Positions 1 to 5,580 of a stretch of 6,255 nt of DNA are shown piece by piece. A program made the translations under genes and the position numbers. Position 1 is the first letter of the stretch, and each line of letters opens with the position of its first letter. The DNA comes from Oscillospiraceae bacterium. Its GTDB lineage: Bacteria; Bacillota; Clostridia; Oscillospirales; Oscillospiraceae. The notes beneath the pieces were generated by a model. That model made no database searches. It was given only the letters and a program-made list of their open reading frames with translations, and was not told the DNA's origin. Location of the stretch: NCBI GenBank assembly GCA_016287555.1, contig JAEFAK010000105.1:1-6255 (forward strand), given 5' to 3'.

Positions 1-144
1 ATCGAAGATCAGGTTGAGCTCCTCCTCCGTGAGGACCTGCATATGGTTTTTAGGCGGAGCGAAAAACTCCGTCACTATCTCGGTGATCTTTTTGGTGGGC
101 AGATCGAAATCCTTTGCCACCTCATGGATCCTGTATTTAATCAT
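1..144 (-). CDS. infB: Translation initiation factor IF-2, N-terminal fragment (cut by window edge)
   Basis: IF-2 is the GTPase that brings initiator tRNA to the small ribosomal subunit. Only the first 48 codons are present. They encode an IF2_N-type domain: the start MIKYRIHEVAKDFDLP and, further on, KNHMQVLTEEELNLIF match the helical N-terminal module (R-hE-AK...; KNHM-.L..EEL..IF) of clostridial IF-2. The GTPase domain lies outside the window. The ATG at 144-142 is preceded by a purine-rich ribosome binding site (GGGAGGAAGG, about 148-157), which supports this start. It overlaps the end of ylxQ by 8 bases (137-144), as expected for translational coupling. It is the last visible gene of the rimP operon, and infB in this position is the conserved order in Bacillota. 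Identification is firm for the domain and supported by context for the gene. Confidence 0.9.
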   Translation of the reverse strand, partial: MIKYRIHEVAKDFDLPTKKITEIVTEFFAPPKNHMQVLTEEELNLIFD

Positions 145-550
145 GGGCCTTCCTCCCTTTCCTGCCGTCCGCGGACGCGCGTCTGCGCGCCTGCTGCTTT
201 TCCGCTGTTTCCGTTACGGCGGCGGCCGCCTCCGAGTAGCCCTCGTGGGCCGCCGAGAGTTTTTTCATAAAGCTCGCCGCGAGGCCGCCGTCCGTTATCG
301 CAAGGACGGCGCACACGCGCTTGCCGAGCAGATCTCCCAGGGTATCCTTATCGTACGGGAGAGTTATAAGCGGAGCTCCGCCCCACTCGGAGTAGTTCTC
401 GGCGCGCTTTTGCGCCCCGTGCCCCGCGTCGGAGGCCGTCATCAGAAGCACTGCCTTTCCCGCCCGGACAGCCGAGCCGCAGGGCTCCTCGCCCGTCTCG
501 AGCGCTCCGGCCTTTTTGCACATGCCGAGCATATTCAGAGCGCTATCCAT
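137..550 (-). CDS. ylxQ: YlxQ-type ribosomal L7Ae-family RNA-binding protein
   Basis: This 137-residue protein belongs to the L7Ae/L30e/YlxQ family of small RNA-binding proteins, some of which bind kink-turn RNA. The N-terminal part shows the family pattern: LNMLGMCKKAGALETGEE (residues 5-22), a beta strand AVLLMTASDA (33-42), the basic segment QKRAENY (47-53), then LGKRVCAVLAITDGGLAA (74-92). The chosen ATG (550-548) has a GGAGG ribosome binding site at 560-556. The frame stays open further upstream, but that part has no family similarity and overlaps ylxR. After residue 105 comes an Ala/Glu-rich then strongly basic tail (QQARRRA, GRKGRK) of about 30 residues. As I recall, the B. subtilis protein is about 100 residues, so the tail is extra. 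The gene overlaps ylxR and infB by 8 bases each. Its exact RNA target is unknown to me. Confidence 0.88.
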   Translation of the reverse strand: MDSALNMLGMCKKAGALETGEEPCGSAVRAGKAVLLMTASDAGHGAQKRAENYSEWGGAPLITLPYDKDTLGDLLGKRVCAVLAITDGGLAASFMKKLSAAHEGYSEAAAAVTETAEKQQARRRASADGRKGRKAHD

Positions 551-812
551 TCGCGCCTCCGATCCCCGCCTCGAGCGCCTCATAGACCTCGTCGGGAATG
601 GGCGTATCGAGCGAGCGGGAGAGTGAATTGGACTTGCGCGCCTTTTTAAGGCATTCCGCGCTGCGGCAGAGATAAACTCCGCGCCCGGAGCTCTTGCCCG
701 TCTCGTCAAGGCTTATCGCGCCCTCCGGCGAGCGGACGACGCGGATGAGCTCCCGCTTGGGCTTCATCTCACGGCAGCCGGCGCACTGTCTCATTGGGAT
801 CTTTTTCGGCAT
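543..812 (-). CDS. ylxR: YlxR/RnpM family RNA-binding protein (DUF448)
   Basis: This 89-residue protein is a member of the YlxR (DUF448) family encoded between nusA and infB. B. subtilis YlxR has been reported as a modulator of RNase P (RnpM) and as a nucleic-acid binding protein. That function is carried over from the family, not shown here. Visible signatures are KIPMRQCAGCREMKPKRELIRVVR (positions 4-27, in two runs: KIPMRQCAGCRE and MKPKRELIRVVR), GRGVYLC (43-49) and AECLKKARK (52-60). Four cysteines, C10-x2-C13 and C49-x4-C54, could bind a metal; this is inference. The ATG at 812-810 has GGAGG at 822-818 with a 5-base spacer. The gene follows nusA by 22 bases and overlaps ylxQ by 8 (ATGGATAG). 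The length is normal for the family. Confidence 0.93.
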   Translation of the reverse strand: MPKKIPMRQCAGCREMKPKRELIRVVRSPEGAISLDETGKSSGRGVYLCRSAECLKKARKSNSLSRSLDTPIPDEVYEALEAGIGGANG

Positions 813-834
813 AGGCGCCTCCGTCAGTTACGGC

Positions 835-1971
835 TCAGTCCTCCGAGCCTTCCTCTTCCTCCGTGTTCTCAAGGAACGCGGAGAGATCTATCCTAAGCGG
901 GCTCGAGCTCATGACCTCGGAAGCCGGCTTGATATCTATCTTGCAGCCCGTCAGCTTGGCGGCGAGGCGGGCGTTCTTGCCCTCCTTGCCTATGGCGAGG
1001 GAGAGCTGGGTATCGGGCACGATGACGCGGCAGCTCTTGCCGTCATCGCCGAGGGATACGCTGTAGACCTCGGCGGGGGCCAGAGCGGAGGCGACGAACT
1101 TCTCGGGATCGTCGTCATAGAGCACGATGTCTATCTTCTCGCCGCGCAGCTCGTTTACGATGCTGTTGACGCGCGCGCCCTTCGGGCCGACGCATGCGCC
1201 GATGGCGTCGACGTCGGGGTCGTTGGAGGCGACGGCTATCTTCGTGCGGCTGCCCGGCTCGCGGGCGATGCTCTTTATCTCGACGACGCCGTCGAATATC
1301 TCGGGCACCTCAAGCTCGAAAAGGCGCTTGACAAGGCCCGGATGCGTGCGGGAGATGATGACCTGCGGACCGCGGGTGGAGCGGCGGACCTCGACGACGT
1401 AGACCTTCATGCGGTCGCCGTCGCGGATGATCTCGCTGCGCACGCGCTCGCTCGGGGTCAGGACGGCCTCGGTGTAGTCGGCGTTGCTGGCTATCTTCAT
1501 ATAGACGTTGCCCGTCTTCGGATCGATGCGGGAGACGACGCCCGTCAGTATCTCATGCTCCTTGGAGGTGAACTCCTCGAAGACCATGCCTCGCTCGGCC
1601 TCGCGGATGCCCTGGATGATGACCTGCTTGGCGGCCTGAGCGGCGATGCGCCCGAACTGCTTCGTCTCAACCTTCTCGCGGACCTTGCCGCCGACGACGG
1701 CGTCCTTGTCGATGAGCTTCGCCTGATCGAGCGTCAGGTCGAGGACGGGGTTCTCGACGGCGTCGGGCTCGACGACGTTGTAGTCCACGAAGACCTCGAT
1801 GGTCTTCTTGGCCTCGTCGACCTCGACGACGGCTCCCTCGCCGAGCGCGGGATCCTCCTTGCGCACGGCGGCGAGCAGCGCCTGAACTATCTTATCGAGC
1901 ATATAATCCTTGGGAATGCCCTTTTCCTTTTCGATATCCTCAATGGCTGTGAAAAACTCGGCGTTCATCAT
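835..1971 (-). CDS. nusA: Transcription termination/antitermination factor NusA
   Basis: NusA binds RNA polymerase and the emerging transcript, and controls pausing, intrinsic termination and antitermination. The 378 residues are laid out as the N-terminal polymerase-binding domain (about 1-125), an S1 domain (about 135-200, starting EHEILTGVVSRID), KH1 with the IGACVGPKGARV loop (257-268), KH2 with LAIGKEGKNARLAAKLTG (325-342), and a short acidic tail (EEEEGSED). There are no C-terminal acidic repeats like those of enterobacterial NusA, so the length fits Gram-positive forms (about 370). Two adjacent ATG codons occur. The upstream one (1971-1969) is 9 bases from AGGAGA at 1986-1981, so I use it. 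The gene starts 16 bases after the rimP stop. A terminator-like element in the operon leader may make NusA control its own synthesis. Confidence 0.97.
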   Translation of the reverse strand: MMNAEFFTAIEDIEKEKGIPKDYMLDKIVQALLAAVRKEDPALGEGAVVEVDEAKKTIEVFVDYNVVEPDAVENPVLDLTLDQAKLIDKDAVVGGKVREKVETKQFGRIAAQAAKQVIIQGIREAERGMVFEEFTSKEHEILTGVVSRIDPKTGNVYMKIASNADYTEAVLTPSERVRSEIIRDGDRMKVYVVEVRRSTRGPQVIISRTHPGLVKRLFELEVPEIFDGVVEIKSIAREPGSRTKIAVASNDPDVDAIGACVGPKGARVNSIVNELRGEKIDIVLYDDDPEKFVASALAPAEVYSVSLGDDGKSCRVIVPDTQLSLAIGKEGKNARLAAKLTGCKIDIKPASEVMSSSPLRIDLSAFLENTEEEEGSED

Positions 1972-1987
1972 TGTCTGTTCTCTCCTG

Positions 1988-2455
1988 TCAAAAGTCTATC
2001 CTCAGTCTGACCGAGGCTATCTCGCTTTTCTTGAATTCCTGGGGCTTGCCGCCGACGGAAACGACCACGTCCCCGTCGTTATAGCTCTCGAGTACGCCCA
2101 CGTGCTCCTTGCGGCCGTTCTTGCTGCTGTAGAGCTTGACGGCTACCTGAGAGCCGATGAACTTCTCGAAGTCCGACGGGCGGCGAAGCTGCCGCTCCGC
2201 TCCGGCAGAGGAGACCTCGAGGATATAGCTCTCGTCTATGGGATCGGCCTCGTCGAGCGCCTTGTCGAGCGCGCGGGAGACCAGCTCGCACTGGTCGATG
2301 GAGACGCCCTCGTCATTGTCTATATAAACGCGCAGATAGCGCTCCCCGCCCTCTTTTACGAATTCGACGTCCCAGAGGACGCAGCCCGCCTGCTCGATGC
2401 CCGGAGCGGCAAGCTTTGCGACCAGCTCCAGCAGGGCGGCGTTTGAAAGACGCAT
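1988..2455 (-). CDS. rimP: Ribosome maturation factor RimP
   Basis: RimP assists assembly of the 30S ribosomal subunit in the cytoplasm. The 155-residue protein has the expected two-part structure. The N-terminal domain contains LWDVEFVKEGGERYLRVYID (28-46) and VSIDQCELVSRALDKALDE (51-69). A linker, YILEVSSAGAERQLRRPSDF (77-96), follows, and then a C-terminal Sm-like barrel (FIGSQVAVKLY to LRIDF). The usual SSPG(L/I) of the linker reads SSAGA here. The frame can be extended to a TTG at 2476, but I prefer the ATG at 2455: it has AGAAGGG at 2471-2465 with a 9-base spacer, and RLSNAALLELV is the normal RimP beginning. The TTG has no ribosome binding site. It is the first gene of the operon, 16 bases ahead of nusA. 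Confidence 0.95.
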   Translation of the reverse strand: MRLSNAALLELVAKLAAPGIEQAGCVLWDVEFVKEGGERYLRVYIDNDEGVSIDQCELVSRALDKALDEADPIDESYILEVSSAGAERQLRRPSDFEKFIGSQVAVKLYSSKNGRKEHVGVLESYNDGDVVVSVGGKPQEFKKSEIASVRLRIDF

Positions 2456-2482
2456 AACGATCAGCCCTTCTTCCAAAATTTA

Positions 2483-2519
2483 GTCGGCCTCTCAAGGCCA
2501 TAAAAAAGAGTGGGCCGAC
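2483..2519 (-). promoter_or_regulatory. Candidate antiterminator pairing and second hairpin in the rimP leader
   Basis: On the minus-strand RNA the segment GUCGGCC (2519-2513) lies across the loop and descending arm of the upstream terminator hairpin. It is exactly complementary to GGCCGAC (2489-2483) further down. When that 7-bp pairing forms, the terminator stem cannot. A local hairpin, GGCCU-UGAG-AGGCC (2499-2486), competes for the same downstream bases and would free the terminator. The arrangement is seen directly in the sequence; that it works as a switch is inference. Confidence 0.45.
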
Positions 2520-2525
2520 CCACTC
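2502..2525 (-). terminator. Intrinsic terminator in the rimP-nusA leader (likely attenuator)
   Basis: On the minus strand a perfect 7-bp stem GAGTGGG/CCCACTC (2525-2519 with 2514-2508) closes a 4-base loop and is followed at once by six T (2507-2502). It lies after the promoter at 2558-2586 and before the rimP start at 2455, so it would stop transcription inside the leader. The plus-strand reading has no T run after the stem, so the element is directional. NusA-dependent autoregulatory termination ahead of rimP-nusA is known in B. subtilis, as I recall. Confidence 0.7.
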
Positions 2526-2557
2526 ACTACGCTTACCTTACTTCTACTAACGTGCGC

Positions 2558-2586
2558 AGTATACCACACAAGTACCGCCATTGCAA
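2558..2586 (-). promoter_or_regulatory. Sigma-A type promoter of the rimP-nusA-infB operon
   Basis: Reading the minus strand, TTGCAA (2586-2581) is followed by a 17-base spacer and TATACT (2563-2558). TGG directly before the -10 gives an extended -10 element (TGnTATACT). The predicted start is near 2551, leaving a leader of about 95 bases before the rimP ATG. Spacing and both boxes are close to consensus. A 6-bp inverted repeat CCTTTT/AAAAGG (2588-2605) lies directly upstream of the -35 box. It may be an operator or chance. Confidence 0.75.
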
Positions 2587-2661
2587 GCCTTTTAATCGCA
2601 AAAGGGCCTCGCTGCGGCATTTTTTAGGCTTTTTCGGCGTATGTTCGCGGCGAAGCGCGCA

Positions 2662-2693
2662 AGGGCGGCCCGGAAACGCCTCCGGACCGCCCT
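2662..2693 (-). terminator. Strong 3' hairpin after the glycosyltransferase gene
   Basis: The minus-strand transcript can form a 13-bp stem, AGGGCGGUCCGGA with UCCGGGCCGCCCU, around a 6-base loop, beginning 8 bases after the glycosyltransferase stop codon. One pair is U-G. On the plus strand the same position is a C-A mismatch, so the fold suits minus-strand RNA. No T run follows (the next bases are TGCGCGCTTCG). It is therefore either a terminator without a U tract or an RNA-stabilising 3' end, and some read-through into the rimP leader is possible. Confidence 0.5.
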
Positions 2694-2701
2694 GAGATAT
2701 A

Positions 2702-3643
2702 CTATTTGAGCTCTTTTTCGATGATATAGCGCGGCCTGCGCTTGGACTCCATGTAGGCCTTGCCGGTATATTCGCCGACGACGCCGAGCCCGATGAGCAC
2801 GAGGCCCGCGGCGCCCCATGCGGAGATCGCGGCGACTCCCCAGCCGGCGAAATGCCCGCCGCAGAGCGAGAATATCAGCGCGAAGAGCAGCGCCGCGCAG
2901 GCGAGCGCGAAGACTGCGAAGCCGAGCACGAGCAGCAGCCGCAGCGGCTTCATGGACATGGAGGTGACCCCGTCGGAGGCGAGGGTCAGCATTTTCTTCA
3001 GAGTATATTTGCTCTCGCCCGCAGTTCTGGCATGGCGCTCGTAGGTCACGATATCGGTCTTGAAGCCGAGCTCCGGGACGATGCCGCGCAGGAAGAGGTC
3101 CCGCTCGCCGTAGAGCGAGAGAGCGTCGAGAGCGCGCGAGCTCATGAGCCTGTAATCGGCGTGGTCGTATATGATGTCCGCTCCCATGGAACGCATGAGC
3201 TTATAGTAGCCCTGCGCGGTCGTGCGCTTGGCGGCGGTGTCGGTCGTCCTCGCGCTGCGCACGCCGAATACGACGTCGCACCCTTCGAGGAACTTGTCCC
3301 ACATGGCGTCGGCGGCGTCGATATCGTCCTGAAGGTCGGCGTCCATGCTTATGGCGGCGTCGGCCCTGCCGCGGACGGACATGAGGCCCGCCAGCAGCGC
3401 GTTCTGGTGGCCGCGGTTATGCGAGAGCTTGACGCCCAGCACGCGGGGATCTGCCTCGTGCAGGGCCTCTATCATCTCCCACGTTCTGTCCTTCGAGCCG
3501 TCGTCGACATAGAGCACGCCGCTCTCCTCGGAGATCTTGCCCGCGGCGCGGAGCGCATCAAGCTTTTCGGAGATGCGCTTTGCCGCTATGGGCAGCGCTT
3601 CCTCCTCGTTATAGCAGGGAACGACGAAATAAAGAGTTTTCAT
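2702..3643 (-). CDS. Family 2 membrane glycosyltransferase (GtrB/DPM1-like)
   Basis: This 313-residue protein probably moves a sugar from a nucleotide sugar to a polyprenyl phosphate at the inner face of the membrane, like GtrB/YfdH/YkcC and dolichyl-phosphate mannose synthase. The GT-A domain shows VPCYNEEE (8-15), YVDDGSKDRT (45-54), the metal-binding SMDADLQDD (99-107), ERDLFLRG (180-187) and RTAGESKY (206-213). Two hydrophobic helices follow (about 236-260 and 266-290), then EYTGKAYMESKRRPRYII (291-308), typical of the GtrB-like subgroup. The ATG (3643-3641) has GGAGG at 3655-3651 with a 7-base spacer. It appears to be a single-gene unit with its own promoter and a 3' hairpin. No flippase or acceptor-modifying enzyme is in view, so sugar and end product (teichoic acid, lipid or cell-wall polysaccharide decoration) cannot be told. 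Confidence 0.9.
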   Translation of the reverse strand: MKTLYFVVPCYNEEEALPIAAKRISEKLDALRAAGKISEESGVLYVDDGSKDRTWEMIEALHEADPRVLGVKLSHNRGHQNALLAGLMSVRGRADAAISMDADLQDDIDAADAMWDKFLEGCDVVFGVRSARTTDTAAKRTTAQGYYKLMRSMGADIIYDHADYRLMSSRALDALSLYGERDLFLRGIVPELGFKTDIVTYERHARTAGESKYTLKKMLTLASDGVTSMSMKPLRLLLVLGFAVFALACAALLFALIFSLCGGHFAGWGVAAISAWGAAGLVLIGLGVVGEYTGKAYMESKRRPRYIIEKELK

Positions 3644-3679
3644 GTTTATCCCTCCGGGCCGCGTCGAAGCGGCAAACTG

Positions 3680-3708
3680 ATTATACCACCGGAACGCCGC
3701 GTATACAA
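3680..3708 (-). promoter_or_regulatory. Promoter of the glycosyltransferase gene
   Basis: On the minus strand TATAAT (3685-3680) is a perfect -10 box preceded by TGG, an extended -10. At 17 bases upstream lies TTGTAT (3708-3703), a weak -35 box. The leader to the ATG at 3643 would be about 30 bases. The perfect extended -10 makes this the most convincing of the promoter calls by sequence alone. Confidence 0.75.
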
Positions 3709-3767
3709 CATACGGAGGAGATTTCTCTTTTTTGTCCGCATTTTGAGCATATTTTCCGTCATTCGGC

Positions 3768-3795
3768 TTGTATTACCCTCCAAAAGTGGTAGAAT
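3768..3795 (+). promoter_or_regulatory. Promoter of the trmL-pgk-tpiA operon
   Basis: TTGTAT (3768-3773), a 16-base spacer, and TAGAAT (3790-3795) preceded by TGG give an extended -10 promoter. The expected start is near 3802, so the leader is about 48 bases and includes the GC hairpin at 3807-3831. It diverges from the glycosyltransferase promoter; the two -35 boxes are about 60 bases apart. Confidence 0.6.
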
Positions 3796-3806
3796 GATGT
3801 TAAGTA

Positions 3807-3831
3807 CGGACGGGGCCCGCGGCCCCCTCCG
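3807..3831 (+). promoter_or_regulatory. GC-rich hairpin in the trmL leader
   Basis: CGGA (3807-3810) pairs with TCCG (3828-3831) and GGGGCC (3812-3817) with GGCCCC (3821-3826). A C-C mismatch lies between the two helices and the loop is CGC. The fold begins about 5 bases after the expected transcript start and ends 9 bases before the GGGAGAAG ribosome binding site (3840-3847). No T run follows, so it is not a standard terminator. It may stabilise the 5' end of the message or affect ribosome access; function is inferred. Confidence 0.4.
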
Positions 3832-3849
3832 AAGCATTTGGGAGAAGTC

Positions 3850-4332
3850 ATGTTCAACATCGTCCTCGTCGAACCGGAGATACCGCAGAATACGGGAAAC
3901 ATCGCGCGCACCTGCGCCGTCACGGGCGCGGTGCTCCATCTCGTGCGCCCGCTGGGGTTCGATATATCCGATAAGGCCGTCAAGCGCGCCGGGCTCGACT
4001 ACTGGCATCTCGTCGACATCCGCGTATACCGGAACATCCGCCACTTTTTCGAGGTCAACGGCGATGAGAACATCTGGCTGATGACCACGAAGGCGCCGCG
4101 CAGATACACCGACGTTAAGTTCACCGACGGCTGCTATCTGCTTTTCGGGCGCGAGACGCGCGGTCTCGACGACGACATACGCGAAAAATACGCCGACCGC
4201 TGCCTGCGCATCCCCATGCGGGGCGACGCGCGCAGCATGAATCTCGGCAACTCCGTGGCAGTGACGCTCTATGAGGCGCTGCGGCAAAACGACTTCCCCG
4301 ACCTCGTCTGCGACCACCCGACGGTGTGGTAA
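3850..4332 (+). CDS. trmL: tRNA (cytidine/uridine-34-2'-O)-methyltransferase TrmL
   Basis: TrmL is a SPOUT-fold methyltransferase that uses S-adenosylmethionine to methylate the ribose of the wobble nucleotide in tRNA-Leu species. The 160-residue length is normal for this minimal family. Motif 1 is VEPEIPQNTGNIARTC (7-22), motif 2 is LLFGRETRGL (97-106), and motif 3, which builds the knotted cofactor site, is IPMRGDARSMNLGNSVAV (121-138), followed by YEALRQ. The ATG at 3850 follows GGGAGAAG (3840-3847). An in-frame TTG at 3838 lies just before that ribosome binding site and is unlikely as start. It is first gene of the operon, with pgk beginning 32 bases after its stop. Older annotations call this family CspR or YibK. 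The family is certain; the substrate is assumed from characterised members. Confidence 0.93.
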   Translation: MFNIVLVEPEIPQNTGNIARTCAVTGAVLHLVRPLGFDISDKAVKRAGLDYWHLVDIRVYRNIRHFFEVNGDENIWLMTTKAPRRYTDVKFTDGCYLLFGRETRGLDDDIREKYADRCLRIPMRGDARSMNLGNSVAVTLYEALRQNDFPDLVCDHPTVW

Positions 4333-4364
4333 TAAAACCAACGGAAATCTCTGGAGGTAAAAAA

Positions 4365-5558
4365 ATGAATTACAACAAGCGTTCCGTGACCGACGTCGAC
4401 CTGCATGGCAAGCGCGTGCTGCTGCGCTGCGACTTCAACGTTCCCCTCGACCCCGAGACGGGCAAGATAACGAGCGATACGCGCATCCGCGCCACGCTGC
4501 CGACCATAGAGTACATCCTTGCGCAGGGAGCCTCCGTCGTCGCCTGCTCGCACCTCGGAAAGCCCAAGGGCGTCGTCAAGCCCGAGCTCTCCCTCGAGCC
4601 GGTCGCGCACCGTCTCTCCGCCCTGCTGGAGCGCCCCGTCGTCTTTGCGAAGGACGCCGTCGGTCCCGACGCGCAGGCCAAGGCCGCCGCGCTCAAGCCC
4701 GGCGACGTGCTGCTGCTTGAAAACCTCCGCTTCGATATCCGCGAAGAGAAGAACGATCCTGAATTTGCCAGAGAACTCGCCTACCTCGGCGACATATTCG
4801 TCGACGACGCCTTCGGCACCGTCCACCGCGCCCACGCCTCGACGGCGGGCGTCGCGGCTTATCTCCCGGCCTACGCGGGACTGCTCCTGGAAAAGGAGCT
4901 CTCCGTCATGGGCAAGGCGCTCGACGTCCCCTCCCGTCCGCTCGTCTCCATCCTCGGCGGGGCGAAGATTTCCGACAAGCTCGGAGTCATCAGCAACCTG
5001 CTCGACAAGGCGGACGTTCTGCTCATCGGCGGCGGCATGGCCTTTACGTTCATAAAGGCGCTCGGCGGCTCGGTCGGCCGCTCCCTCGTCGACGAGAGCA
5101 AGATAGAATACTGCATGGACATGATAAAGAAGGCTCTGCCGAAGGGCGTGCGCTTCCTGCTCCCGGTCGACGCCGTCGCGGCGAAGGAGATCTCCGCCGA
5201 CGCGGAATGGAAGATCTTCCCCGCCGACCGCATACCCGACGATTATATGGGCCTCGACATAGGGCCCGAGACGCGCAGGCTCTTCGCAGAGGCTGTCGCC
5301 GGGGCGGGCACGGTCATCTGGAACGGGCCGATGGGCGTCTTCGAGTATCCCGCCTTCGCCGAAGGGACGGCCGCCGTGGCCAAGGCCATGGTCGAGACAG
5401 AGGCCGTCACGATAGTCGGCGGCGGCGACAGCGCCTCCGCGCTCGAGCATCTCGGCTTCGCCTCCAGAGTCACCCACGTTTCCACGGGCGGCGGCGCCTC
5501 CCTCGAATTCATGGAGGGCAAGGAGCTTCCCGGAATAGCCTGCCTGCTCGACAGATAA
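4365..5558 (+). CDS. pgk: Phosphoglycerate kinase
   Basis: PGK makes ATP and 3-phosphoglycerate from 1,3-bisphosphoglycerate and ADP in glycolysis, and runs in reverse in gluconeogenesis. The 397 residues are full length. The N-terminal substrate domain has RVLLRCDFNVPLD (17-29), DTRIR (38-42), CSHLGKPKG (61-69), ENLRF (119-123) and TVHRAHAS (152-159). The C-terminal nucleotide domain has LGGAKISDK (197-205), GGGMAFTF (222-229), WNGPMGVFE (319-327), VGGGDS (351-356) and STGGGASLEF (373-382). I choose the ATG at 4365, seven bases after TGGAGGT (4352-4358). An upstream in-frame start at 4326 would overlap trmL and adds 13 residues unlike any PGK. Half of the 20 isoleucines use ATA, unusual for a highly expressed gene in GC-rich DNA. 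tpiA follows after 22 bases. Confidence 0.98.
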   Translation: MNYNKRSVTDVDLHGKRVLLRCDFNVPLDPETGKITSDTRIRATLPTIEYILAQGASVVACSHLGKPKGVVKPELSLEPVAHRLSALLERPVVFAKDAVGPDAQAKAAALKPGDVLLLENLRFDIREEKNDPEFARELAYLGDIFVDDAFGTVHRAHASTAGVAAYLPAYAGLLLEKELSVMGKALDVPSRPLVSILGGAKISDKLGVISNLLDKADVLLIGGGMAFTFIKALGGSVGRSLVDESKIEYCMDMIKKALPKGVRFLLPVDAVAAKEISADAEWKIFPADRIPDDYMGLDIGPETRRLFAEAVAGAGTVIWNGPMGVFEYPAFAEGTAAVAKAMVETEAVTIVGGGDSASALEHLGFASRVTHVSTGGGASLEFMEGKELPGIACLLDR

Positions 5559-5580
5559 GCCCCGACATAAGGAGAAGCTC

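Noticed and set aside
694..2010. Long plus-strand open frame (438 codons) opposite nusA
   Set aside because: It mirrors nusA codon by codon in GC-rich DNA, is rich in Leu/Asp/Ala/Gly runs, matches no family I know and has no ribosome binding site. The minus strand holds an unmistakable NusA.
2456..2476. TTG start at 2476 adding 7 residues to RimP
   Set aside because: It has no ribosome binding site of its own and the extension would contain the good site that serves the ATG at 2455.
2492..2527. Possible 11-codon GTG-start leader peptide ending in the rimP leader hairpins
   Set aside because: It has a weak AAGG upstream and overlaps the terminator, but no run of control codons. A GTG frame this short is expected by chance. 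Kept only as a note for anyone testing the attenuator.
2585..2631. Inverted repeat AAGCCT/AGGCTT and weak GCC/GGC stems next to T runs, as a terminator upstream of rimP
   Set aside because: The 6-bp arms are about 35 bases apart and the inner stems are only 3 bp, so no convincing terminator forms on either strand.
3711..3736. GAG/CTC hairpin followed by TTTTTT on the plus strand
   Set aside because: The stem is only 3 bp and no plus-strand gene ends upstream of it.
2852..4081. Plus-strand open frame (409 codons) across the glycosyltransferase and into trmL
   Set aside because: It runs antisense to a clear glycosyltransferase, through the divergent promoter region, and then out of frame through trmL; a chance frame.
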